From assembly GCA_943324415.2 (NCBI GenBank), contig CALPLN020000018.1, positions 1 through 19,255 of the forward strand: a stretch of DNA of 19,255 nucleotides. The letters run 5' to 3'. This DNA is from Sediminibacterium ginsengisoli. GTDB taxonomy: Bacteria; Bacteroidota; Bacteroidia; Chitinophagales; Chitinophagaceae. Position numbers and translations under genes: made by a program. Below the pieces are notes generated by a model. The model was not told the origin of the DNA. It searched no databases and worked only from the letters and a program-made list of their open reading frames with translations. Each line of letters begins with the position of its first letter. The stretch's first letter is position 1. Shown here piece after piece: positions 7,076 through 15,129 of this stretch.

Positions 7076-8997
7076 TGATGAAAATAATATTTTTGTTTTT
7101 TCTCTTATGTATTCAGTGTTCGCTATTTTCACAAGTTGAAAACGAGATGGGTATCAATTTTCAAGCAATTGCAAGAAATACAGATGGGTCGATCATCCCT
7201 GAAAAAAACATTACAATTAGATTAAGTATAGTAGAAGGATCACCTGATGGAAATATTAGTTATCAAGAAATTAAATCTACAAAAACGAATGTGGTAGGTG
7301 CATTTAATGTAACTATTGGTTTTAAAGAACAATCTTGTATTGTGGTAATTGGCGACTTTAATTTAATTAATTGGCATATTGTGCCAAAATTTTTGAAAGT
7401 CGAAGTTGATCCAAATGGAGGCATTCAATTTTTGAATCTAGGATTGCAAAAGATCAATTATGTTCCATATGCATTAGTGTCGAATGCTGTTCAATGGAAA
7501 AATGTGATTGGATTAGATTCTATAGTTGCAAAAAAAATGAATATTGCAGATACTTCATTGATGCTAGCTGGTTACCAAAGAAAAGACTCATCCGTTGTTG
7601 TGTATTTATCTCCTTTCGGTAGCGCAGCAAATTTGACTAATTTCCCCATTTTGAATCAAAATACGACAGGTAGAGCCGCTTCCGCAATTAAAGCAGATAC
7701 TGCAACTATCGCCCAAAATATCACTGCCACATCCAATACTACCATTACCGCTTTACCGAATTTAACAAGTTTCGGAACAATTACATCAGGTACATGGAGT
7801 GGCACAACAATAGCGAATAGTTTATTAGAAAACAATGACATTTCCATTGGTACAACATCCATTGCATTGGGTAATTCGACAACTAGCCTAGCAGGATTGA
7901 CCTCAGTTACAGCCAATAATTTTATAGGAAATTTAAATGGCAATGCTACATCTGCTAATAATGCATTGACTGCAACAACTGCATTGACAGCAACAAATGC
8001 GTTAACCGCTACAAATGCAAATACTGCGACAACCGCAAATACGGCTGTCTTAGCAGGCAATATCACTGCTACTTCTAATACTACGATTACTTCTTTACCT
8101 AATTTAACTAGTATAGGGACAATATCATCTGGTATATGGAGCGGCACTGCTATTGCGAATAGTTTATTAGAACACAATGACATTTCCATTGGTACAACAT
8201 CCATTGCATTGGGTAATACGATTACTAACCTAGCAGGTTTGACCTCAGTTACAGCCAATAATTTTATAGGAAATTTAAATGGCAATGCCACATCTGCTAA
8301 TAGTGCATTGACTGCAAATACCTCGACTACGGCAAATACGGCTGTCTTAGCGGGTAATATTACAGCAACTTCAAATTCAACTGTTTCCAGTTTACCCAAT
8401 TTGTCAAGTATAGGAACAATTTCATCTGGCACATGGAGTGGGACGACTATTGATATTGCGCATGGGGGTACTGGTGTTAACCAATTACATGGTATATTAT
8501 TAGGCACCAATGGCTCTGGAGTAAATACTATTTCGACTGCTGCTTTTGGTTCTTGGTATGACAATACAACCCAAATAGCTGCATTAGCAAATACAGCATA
8601 TCCAATATTTTATAGTTCAGAAGATTTTGCGCAGGGGATTTCTATTATTGATCGATCTAAAATTCTTTTTACTAAAACAGGCAAATACAATATACAATTT
8701 TCAATACAATTTGATAGATCTGCAGGGACAAGTACAGAATACGCATCAATATGGTTGAGAAAAAATGGGGTAGACGTACCAGCAACTTGTACTGATATAA
8801 CGATTCAAGGGGGCACTTTAGTTGCAGCAACAGTGGCTGCTTGGAATTTCTTTCAAAGTTTAAATGACAATGACTATTTAGAGCTTGTATGGAGCACCAC
8901 CAGTACCAATATACAAATTCAATATTTGCCAGCTAGAACGAACCCAATTAGGCCGATTATCCCATCCATTATCATCACGGCACAACAAATTTTTTAA
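7075..8997 (+). CDS. Secreted repetitive fibre-like protein with phage-tail-fibre-type C-terminal domain
   Basis: This 640-residue protein has four visible parts. Residues 1-19 are a signal peptide. About 20-135 resemble the Ig-like N-terminal domain common in Bacteroidota fibre proteins (INFQAIARNTDGSIIPEKNITIRLSI). About 214-465 hold tandem repeats, each of the form NITATSNTTIT-LPNLTS-GTI-SGTWSGT followed by NDISIGTTSIALGN, LTSVTANNFIGNLNGNATSAN and an ALTAT/NTATT linker; there are two full units (114 and about 99 residues) and one partial. After IAHGGTG (about 462-468), residues 495-640 form a beta-sandwich-like C-terminus (GKYNIQFSIQFDR, IWLRKNGVDVP, WNFFQSLNDNDYLELVWST). Such GGTG motifs, A/T/N linkers and the end domain are typical of trimeric phage tail fibres. 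No T9SS sorting domain is present, unlike its coupled upstream partner. An ATG at 7078 is an alternative start. An adhesive trimeric surface fibre is inference. Confidence 0.85.
   Translation: MMKIIFLFFLLCIQCSLFSQVENEMGINFQAIARNTDGSIIPEKNITIRLSIVEGSPDGNISYQEIKSTKTNVVGAFNVTIGFKEQSCIVVIGDFNLINWHIVPKFLKVEVDPNGGIQFLNLGLQKINYVPYALVSNAVQWKNVIGLDSIVAKKMNIADTSLMLAGYQRKDSSVVVYLSPFGSAANLTNFPILNQNTTGRAASAIKADTATIAQNITATSNTTITALPNLTSFGTITSGTWSGTTIANSLLENNDISIGTTSIALGNSTTSLAGLTSVTANNFIGNLNGNATSANNALTATTALTATNALTATNANTATTANTAVLAGNITATSNTTITSLPNLTSIGTISSGIWSGTAIANSLLEHNDISIGTTSIALGNTITNLAGLTSVTANNFIGNLNGNATSANSALTANTSTTANTAVLAGNITATSNSTVSSLPNLSSIGTISSGTWSGTTIDIAHGGTGVNQLHGILLGTNGSGVNTISTAAFGSWYDNTTQIAALANTAYPIFYSSEDFAQGISIIDRSKILFTKTGKYNIQFSIQFDRSAGTSTEYASIWLRKNGVDVPATCTDITIQGGTLVAATVAAWNFFQSLNDNDYLELVWSTTSTNIQIQYLPARTNPIRPIIPSIIITAQQIF
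7716..8450 (+). repeat. Internal coding tandem repeat, about 342-bp period
   Basis: Units start at about 7716, 8058 and 8355 (third partial). Between copies 1 and 2 the block 7815-7974 / 8157-8316 differs at about 8 of 160 bases by my count. The preceding block 7716-7814 / 8058-8156 differs at roughly a fifth of positions, many of them synonymous. The shorter second unit lacks part of the ALTAT linker. Confidence 0.9.
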
Positions 8998-9016
8998 TAT
9001 AAAAAGGTAAAAAAAA

Positions 9017-9048
9017 TTTGGATATTTGTAAATACCCCCTTATTTTTG
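9017..9048 (+). promoter_or_regulatory. Consensus Bacteroidota promoter of tRNA-Val
   Basis: TTTG at 9017-9020, exactly 20 bp, then TATTTTTG at 9041-9048 is a perfect match to TTTG-N19-21-TAnnTTTG, the primary sigma factor pattern of Bacteroidota. The mature tRNA begins 11 bases after the last G. This places the start point a few bases before the tRNA. Confidence 0.85.
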
Positions 9049-9058
9049 CACTCCTTTA

Positions 9059-9133
9059 GGGAGCATAGCTCAGTTGGTTTAGAGCATCTCGTTTACACCG
9101 AGAGGGTCCGCGGTTCGAGCCCGTGTGCTCCCA
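9059..9133 (+). tRNA. tRNA-Val (anticodon TAC)
   Basis: The 75-nt cloverleaf is complete: acceptor GGGAGCA/TGCTCCC, D arm AGCTCAGTTGGTTTAGAGC, anticodon stem TCTCG/CGAGA with loop TTTACAC (anticodon TAC, reading GTA/GTG), and T arm CGCGG-TTCGAGC-CCGTG. The discriminator is A, and CCA is not encoded. It has its own consensus promoter upstream and a hairpin terminator 5 bases downstream. Confidence 0.97.
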
Positions 9134-9138
9134 CAGAT

Positions 9139-9168
9139 AAAAGTCCTCAACTTAGTTGGGGACTTTTT
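9139..9168. terminator. Bidirectional hairpin terminator between tRNA-Val and the beta-helix gene
   Basis: AAAAGTCCTCAAC (9139-9151) pairs with GTTGGGGACTTTTT (9155-9168) around TTA, with one G-T pair. The T-run and TATTTT follow on the plus strand. On the minus strand the run TTTTATCTG follows. It can therefore end both the tRNA-Val transcript and the convergent 1531-residue gene, whose stop is at 9187. Confidence 0.85.
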
Positions 9169-9186
9169 ATTTTAAACCTATACTGC

Positions 9187-12100
9187 TTATAATTTCACCA
9201 ATTTGACCGCTTGTACTGTTCCATTCACTTGAGCAACCAATACATAATTACCTGGAATAAAATTAGAACCAAATGTATAAGTGATATTTGATAAACCTCG
9301 AGCCGAGTATACAATTTGGCCGAATGCATTGTATACATTGATATTCATAGTTACAAAACTGCCTCTATATTTTATCGTATTTACAGTAAAACTGGTACTT
9401 GTGGGATTTGGGGAAACCGAAATGGCTAACCTTCGGTCTGGATTAACTGTGATAGCTGTTACAGTTAAATTGACTGTTTTTGAACTGGTACATCCATTGG
9501 CATCTTTCACCGTCACCTTATAAATACCAGCGGTTTGGTTGGTAAACATATTGGAGCTTTGAAATAATCCGTTGTCTAATTGATACGTATAAGGTGGTGT
9601 TCCACCAGTGCTAGTTACATAAATCGTGGTGGTAGTATTGTAAGAGGTAATGACACTATAACCCACACTTATATTTAAAGAGTCAGGTTGTAACAGATTT
9701 ACAACAACTGTATCCTTAACCCCTTTTGTATCAGTGACTATAAATGAGTAGACGCCAGCGGGTCTTATAAAATTGCCTGTACCGATATAGGGAGGGATTC
9801 CACCAGTTGCATTGATTTGAACCACGGCTGTACCACCATAACAATTTATTTTCCCCACTATAGCAGTTGCATCTATTTTTTTAACTGTGTCAATGGCTTG
9901 GTATTCATATATACCCACGTCAGGATTGCCAATGATTGGATTTCCAACATAATCTCTAATAAAGCCAAGATTAGCACCAAAATTAATGGCCAAAGAGTAG
10001 GGTGCCAATCTATAGTCCCAATCAATAGCGTCACCTATTGTATCTCTAAATAATGGAATAGTATTGAAGTTTTCAATTTCGGTTGGATTTAATTGAATGC
10101 CTAAAATGCCGTTTCTAATGGTATAAATATTATTAAAATGAACCATTTTAGAAGTGTCTAAATTATCGCTAACTAAATTTTGTCCAGTCGTTAACCAAAT
10201 GATATTGTTTCTTAAAATGACAATATCAGATTGTGTCGGATCATCATAACTAAACATATCTATGACTTTATTGAATTGTTTTTTTGTTTCAATAATCACG
10301 TTGTTTAATATTCTTGTATTATTAGTATTGATATAACTACCATCCACTTTATTGTGAAAGGACGCTGTTTTCCCACAATTAATAATTTTATTATATGCAA
10401 ATAAATTATTGATAGCAGTTCCGGATGCTTCACCTCCAATTTCTAGGAATCCGGCACAATTGGCAACTGAATTGTACAACATGTAATTATTGTTAATACT
10501 AGTATTAAATAATTCAACAGCGCCTCCAATATATCCATAATCAAAACTAGTTGCCCAACAATCATTGATTATGTTTTGATAAATTTGATTGGATGAGCTT
10601 CCAAGTACTAAGCCATTTGCGCCATAATCATCCTCACCACCAATCGTATTTCTTATTGCTCTTAAATTCGAAATAGTGTTATTATTTATATTCGTAAAAT
10701 TTGATCCACTTTGTGTGGCAATTCCAATTCCAACTAAAGAGATAGTACAATTTGAAATAGTACAATTGGGTGAGTTAAACAATAAAATCCCATACTGAGT
10801 TCTAGCCTGAATAGAATGATCTTCTAAATTCATACTAAGATCAGTTAGTGTGAGTCCATTGATCACAATATATTGTTGATTCACTATGGATATCAATTCT
10901 GAAGCATCTGTTGTGATGATTGGTTTAGGCCCAGTACTATAAGAAGTGATTACGATAGGTTTGGATATTATTCCGGATCCATCTATATTCAATTTTCCAT
11001 TAAATGTTGCACCACTTTTAAAAAATAGGGAGTCCCCTGGAACCAAACCAATTGTGGCGGTATTTAAACTAGCAATTGATTTCCATGGATTTGTTATTGT
11101 TCCATCTTCAGTCATTGAGGTGGAGGCTGAATTGACATAGAATTTCTTTGGCTGTCTTAAAATAACTGGATTAAGGTATTCATAAATTCCGGCATCTGGT
11201 TGATCCTGAATGGCATTACCAGCAAGATCTTTATTCAAGCCCACATTCACTCCCAAATTGATGGCAAAAGAGCCTTCTATAAGTCTGTAATCCCAATTTT
11301 CAGGGTCACCAGCACTGTCAACAAAAATGGATACATCACCTAATAGCACTTCTGTCGGATCCAAATTAATCCCTAAAGCACTATTCCTTAATTTGTAGAG
11401 ATTATTGGTATGAACCATTTTGGTAGTATCTAAATTATTGTTTACTACATTTTCTCCTGTCGTTAACCAAATGATATTGTTTTTCAAAATGACCACATCA
11501 TTTAAAGTTGGATCGGCATACCAAAACATAGAACTTGCTCTAGTGAATTGTATTTTGTTTTCTATAATGACATTATTATAAAACTTAGTATTGTTTGTGT
11601 TCACAAAATTTACGCCCACTTTATTATGAAATATGGCTGTTCTGCCACAGTTAATAATTTTATTATATGCAATAAGATTATTAACTGCTTGTCCATTGCT
11701 TTCACTTCCTACTTCTAAAAAACCATTACAGTTAATGGCGATATTGTACAATAATTGATTGTCATTCACTAAAGTATTGAACAACTCAATTGTCCCACCT
11801 AGAAAACCATAATCATAACTATTAGCCCAACACCCTTCAAATCTATTTTTTTGAATTAAATTATTTGAACTACCAATAACGATGGCATTCGCGCCATAAT
11901 CATCCGATCCCCCAATAGAATTCACAATAGCGCGAAGGTTAAAAATATTGTTATTTTCAATGAGTAAAAAATTAGATCCATCTTTGGCGGCTATCCCAAT
12001 TCCAACTTTGGATATCTCACAATTACGTATGATACAATTAGGTGAATTTTCAAGTGTAATACCATAATTTATTTTAGCAATGATTGAATGATCTGTTTCA

Positions 12101-13782
12101 TTCATAGTTTGATCTATTAATTTTAAACCATCAATATGGATATATTGTCTTCCACCCACATAGATTAATTCTGACGATTTGATGCTATTTGTTATGATTG
12201 GGATATCGCCAATACCATAACTCGTGTAGACAATTGGGGCAGACGATGACCCTGATCCATTCGCTATTAACCGACCATTAAACACTTGTCCTTTTTTAAA
12301 AAAAACGGAGTCTCCAGGTTGTAATCCTATCGTTCCAGTATTCACTTGACTCATCGTTTTCCAAGGACTTGCAAATGATCCATCGGCGATGGTGCTTAAT
12401 GAGGAGGGGTCTACATAAAATTTTGTAGCTCTTAAAGCAATCGATTCATATATACCTATATCAGTTTGATCCAATATTGGGTTTCCTTCATAATCCCTTG
12501 TAAGTCCTAATGAGGCACCTGCATTAATTGCAACTGAATTGGAAACTAAACGATAATCCCAATTCTCAGGACTACCAGTAGTATCTCTAAACAGGGGAGT
12601 TGTATTGGTAGCTAGTATTTCCGAACTACCTAGTTTAACACCTAATATGCCATTTCTTAATTTGTAAATATTATTGGTATGGGTCATTTTTAAAGTATCC
12701 TGATTATTGTTAACAACATTTTCTCCTGTTGTCAACCAAATAATGTTATTCTTTAAAATAACCACATCAATCTTGGTAGGATCTGCATACCAAAACAAGG
12801 AACTAACTGGGCTAAATTGTTTTTTTGTTTCTACAATAACATTGTTGAATATTTTTAAATTATCTGTTCTAATGGCAAAGCCATCTAATTTATTATGAAA
12901 TAGTGCAGTTTGCCCACAGTTAATAATCTTGTTGTAAGCAACTAAATTATTGGTTGCAATACCATAAGTATTACTTCCAATTTCTAAAAAACCATTGCAG
13001 TTTAATGCGGTATTGTACAAGATTTGATTATCACTAATTGTGGTACCAAAAAATTCAACTGCTCCTCCATCATACCCATAATCATAACTGGTCGCCCAGC
13101 AATCTTCCATTCGATTGTCAACGATTCTATTGTTGGATGTACCAATGACCATCGCATTGGCCCCATAATCGTCGTCGCCTCCAACCGTATTTCTGACTGC
13201 TCTTAAATTGTGTAAATAATTGGATTGAATAGTTGTAAAGTCAGAGCCAGTTTGCACTGCAATAGCGATTCCAACTAATGTGATTTCACAATTTTTTATG
13301 GTACAATAGGGTGAATTTTGCAATGTAATTGCATAACTGATTTTAGCAATCAGGGTATGGTCACTGATTGGCATTGTTTTATCAATAATTTTTAGTCCAT
13401 CAATAACAATATATTGACGATTGGTAATCGTGATAATATCAGATGCCGTATAAGTGAGTTCCGGCATATTGCCTGTTCCATAGGCACTGTACACAATTGG
13501 AGCTAGGGATGTCCCAGAGGCATATACAATCAATCTCCCTGAAAACACTTGGCCTCTTTTAAATAAAACTGAATCTCCTGGTTGCAAACTGATCGTACCT
13601 GCATTCACTTGCCCAATTGTTTTCCAGGGGTTGGTGAGCGAACCATTGGCGATACTTAATGTGGAGGAAGGGTCTACATAATAATTTTTAGCAACTACTT
13701 TCTGATTTAAAAAGAGTATGCTAAAGACGATGAATAGGGTTGTCCTTACCAGCTTAGGGATTTTATATGGATACGGATACAT
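9187..13782 (-). CDS. Giant T9SS-secreted protein: three tandem right-handed beta-helix modules, two SprB-like domains, sorting domain
   Basis: The 1531-residue protein starts with a signal peptide (hydrophobic 13-26, cleavage near VVA-K at 31). Three homologous modules begin at about 32, 452 and 878. Each opens with FYVDPSS...NPWKTI...LQPGDSVxFKxGxxFxGxL. A parallel beta-helix of the pectate-lyase / NosD style follows, rich in N-x-I/V ladders. Each closes with a choice-of-anchor-Q-like end (AINxGxxxGLxRDxxGNPIxxxxDIGIYE). Conserved in all three are DDYGAN, CWAxSxDYGYxGGxxE and NKIINCGxTAxFHNK. Residues about 1300-1440 hold two SprB-type Ig-like domains (GGTPPYTYQLDNG...AGIYKVTVKDANGCTSS). 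From about 1455 to the end is a T9SS type A sorting domain (SVSPNPTSTSFTVN). Binding or cleavage of polysaccharide at the cell surface is likely from the fold, but the substrate is unknown. It runs alone, convergent with tRNA-Val. Confidence 0.93.
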   Translation of the reverse strand: MYPYPYKIPKLVRTTLFIVFSILFLNQKVVAKNYYVDPSSTLSIANGSLTNPWKTIGQVNAGTISLQPGDSVLFKRGQVFSGRLIVYASGTSLAPIVYSAYGTGNMPELTYTASDIITITNRQYIVIDGLKIIDKTMPISDHTLIAKISYAITLQNSPYCTIKNCEITLVGIAIAVQTGSDFTTIQSNYLHNLRAVRNTVGGDDDYGANAMVIGTSNNRIVDNRMEDCWATSYDYGYDGGAVEFFGTTISDNQILYNTALNCNGFLEIGSNTYGIATNNLVAYNKIINCGQTALFHNKLDGFAIRTDNLKIFNNVIVETKKQFSPVSSLFWYADPTKIDVVILKNNIIWLTTGENVVNNNQDTLKMTHTNNIYKLRNGILGVKLGSSEILATNTTPLFRDTTGSPENWDYRLVSNSVAINAGASLGLTRDYEGNPILDQTDIGIYESIALRATKFYVDPSSLSTIADGSFASPWKTMSQVNTGTIGLQPGDSVFFKKGQVFNGRLIANGSGSSSAPIVYTSYGIGDIPIITNSIKSSELIYVGGRQYIHIDGLKLIDQTMNETDHSIIAKINYGITLENSPNCIIRNCEISKVGIGIAAKDGSNFLLIENNNIFNLRAIVNSIGGSDDYGANAIVIGSSNNLIQKNRFEGCWANSYDYGFLGGTIELFNTLVNDNQLLYNIAINCNGFLEVGSESNGQAVNNLIAYNKIINCGRTAIFHNKVGVNFVNTNNTKFYNNVIIENKIQFTRASSMFWYADPTLNDVVILKNNIIWLTTGENVVNNNLDTTKMVHTNNLYKLRNSALGINLDPTEVLLGDVSIFVDSAGDPENWDYRLIEGSFAINLGVNVGLNKDLAGNAIQDQPDAGIYEYLNPVILRQPKKFYVNSASTSMTEDGTITNPWKSIASLNTATIGLVPGDSLFFKSGATFNGKLNIDGSGIISKPIVITSYSTGPKPIITTDASELISIVNQQYIVINGLTLTDLSMNLEDHSIQARTQYGILLFNSPNCTISNCTISLVGIGIATQSGSNFTNINNNTISNLRAIRNTIGGEDDYGANGLVLGSSSNQIYQNIINDCWATSFDYGYIGGAVELFNTSINNNYMLYNSVANCAGFLEIGGEASGTAINNLFAYNKIINCGKTASFHNKVDGSYINTNNTRILNNVIIETKKQFNKVIDMFSYDDPTQSDIVILRNNIIWLTTGQNLVSDNLDTSKMVHFNNIYTIRNGILGIQLNPTEIENFNTIPLFRDTIGDAIDWDYRLAPYSLAINFGANLGFIRDYVGNPIIGNPDVGIYEYQAIDTVKKIDATAIVGKINCYGGTAVVQINATGGIPPYIGTGNFIRPAGVYSFIVTDTKGVKDTVVVNLLQPDSLNISVGYSVITSYNTTTTIYVTSTGGTPPYTYQLDNGLFQSSNMFTNQTAGIYKVTVKDANGCTSSKTVNLTVTAITVNPDRRLAISVSPNPTSTSFTVNTIKYRGSFVTMNINVYNAFGQIVYSARGLSNITYTFGSNFIPGNYVLVAQVNGTVQAVKLVKL
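9885..13690 (-). repeat. Three coding tandem repeats of about 1.27 kb
   Basis: The three beta-helix modules lie at about 13690-12428, 12427-11148 and 11147-9885. They are clearly homologous along their whole length in protein and align with few gaps. At DNA level they are diverged, with many synonymous changes, so the triplication is not recent. Confidence 0.85.
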
Positions 13783-13812
13783 TTTTAATCTTTTTAGGAT
13801 GGTAATTTTTGA

Positions 13813-13820
13813 GAGCGCTC
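13813..13820. promoter_or_regulatory. GAGCGCTC palindrome in the divergent promoter region
   Basis: A perfect 8-bp palindrome lies between T-runs, 31 bp upstream of the beta-helix gene start, in the 155-bp region shared with the RNA methyltransferase gene. The surroundings are strongly AT-rich, so it stands out. A regulator site is possible but there is no second copy. Confidence 0.25.
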
Positions 13821-13902
13821 AATTTTTTTTGAATTGGCTCGAGATGCTAATTTATGTTGTCCGTTACTTTATTCGATTGATTTCAATTTGGATGCTTATT
13901 GA

Positions 13903-13932
13903 TTGTAGTTAGTTAAATATGTATTAAGTTTG
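13903..13932 (+). promoter_or_regulatory. Probable promoter of the RNA methyltransferase gene
   Basis: TAAGTTTG at 13925-13932 is a perfect -7 box. The -33 position is poor: ATTG ending at 13905 with a 19-bp spacer. The ATG at 13938 lies 5 bases after the box, again implying a very short or absent leader. Confidence 0.45.
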
Positions 13933-13937
13933 TTGTT

Positions 13938-15128
13938 ATGCAAGTATTTACATCGCCAAGAAAAATCATCATCACATGTCATAAATGGCTAGCACCATCC
14001 TTAAATAAGGAAGTGTTGGCTTTAGGTTTTAACGTGGATCGTGTTTTTCAAACAGGTGTGGAATTGACAGGAACAGTTCAAGATTGTATTCGTTTGAATT
14101 TGAATCTTCGTTGTGCAAGTCAGGTGATGTATTCTATCAAAGCGTTTATTTGCAATGATCCAGATGAATTGTATAAAAGCTTAGTGACGATTCATTGGGA
14201 AAAATTAATCGATCCTAAAGGCTATTTTTCAGTTACAAGTAATGTATTCCACCCGAGTATATCAACCAATCTTTTCGCCAATTTGCGTGTTAAAGATGCG
14301 ATTGTGGATAGGATGAGAGATACCACTAATCTTCGTCCAACAACTGGATCTACTTTATCTGGTGCAGTGGTTTATCTTTTTTGGAAACACGACGAAGCAG
14401 AAGTATTCTTGGACACTTCTGGTGAATCTTTAGCAAAACATGGGTATAGGAAATTACCAGGAAAAGCACCTATGTTAGAAGCCTTAGCTGCTGCAACCAT
14501 TCTTTCTACTAAATGGGATCAAGCATCTTTGTTTGTCAATCCAATGTGTGGATCTGGTACACTTGCAATTGAAGCTGCATTAATTGCAACCAATCGTGTT
14601 CCCGGATTGTTAAGAGAAAACTATGCATTCATGCATTTATTAGGTTATAAGGATAGTATGTATTACAACGAAAGGTTAAAACTTGATGACCAAATTAAAT
14701 CCGTCCCAAATTTAAAAATTATTGCTTCTGATATTAGTAAGCAAGCCATTGATATTGCAAAAATAAATGCTAAAGTTGCTGGCGTGGAGGAATTGATAGA
14801 TTTTCAAGTGGTTGATTTTGAAAAAACAAAAATGCCTGAAGCAACGGAAAATGCCGTGATTATGTTTAATCCTGAATATGGCGAAAGACTTGGTGAAGAA
14901 ATTGAATTAGAAGCGACCTATGCAAGAATGGGTGATTTTATGAAAAATCAATGCAAAGGAATGACTGGTTATATTTTTACCGGTAATTTAGATTTAGCAA
15001 AAAAGATTCGTTTAAAACCAAGTCGTAGAATCGAATTCTATAATGCGACTATTGACTGTAGGTTATTGGAATACGAATTGTATGCAGGTACTAAAAGAAC
15101 GGATAAGCTTCAAACTGAGTTGAGTTAA
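13938..15128 (+). CDS. THUMP-domain class I RNA methyltransferase (RlmL N-terminal half type, 23S rRNA m2G)
   Basis: The 396-residue protein has an N-terminal ferredoxin-like plus THUMP region (about 1-155, including the LRCASQVMYSIKAF and NLFANLRVKDAIVDRMR segments) that binds RNA. An UPF0020/RlmK-L methyltransferase domain follows. The SAM-binding motif NPMCGSGTLAIEAA starts at N201, the second strand is LKIIASDIS, and the catalytic motif IV reads NPEYGERLG from N311. The E. coli RlmL N-half, with the same architecture, makes N2-methylguanosine at 23S rRNA position 2445; the RlmK half is absent here, as usual in Bacteroidota. Motif IV has Glu where most members have Pro (NPPY). Its stop lies one base from the stop of the convergent NamZ-like gene. 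The exact target base is inferred from family only. Confidence 0.88.
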   Translation: MQVFTSPRKIIITCHKWLAPSLNKEVLALGFNVDRVFQTGVELTGTVQDCIRLNLNLRCASQVMYSIKAFICNDPDELYKSLVTIHWEKLIDPKGYFSVTSNVFHPSISTNLFANLRVKDAIVDRMRDTTNLRPTTGSTLSGAVVYLFWKHDEAEVFLDTSGESLAKHGYRKLPGKAPMLEALAAATILSTKWDQASLFVNPMCGSGTLAIEAALIATNRVPGLLRENYAFMHLLGYKDSMYYNERLKLDDQIKSVPNLKIIASDISKQAIDIAKINAKVAGVEELIDFQVVDFEKTKMPEATENAVIMFNPEYGERLGEEIELEATYARMGDFMKNQCKGMTGYIFTGNLDLAKKIRLKPSRRIEFYNATIDCRLLEYELYAGTKRTDKLQTELS

Positions 15129-15129
15129 T

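Noticed and set aside
7656..8564. Long antisense open frame (302 codons) opposite the fibre repeats
   Set aside because: Its sequence is the reverse-strand shadow of A/T/N repeats, giving monotonous V/A/P/L; no initiation context or family resemblance.
13718..13912. Small open frame across the start of the beta-helix gene and its promoter region
   Set aside because: It mostly mirrors the signal-peptide coding region of the opposite gene and has no recognisable features.
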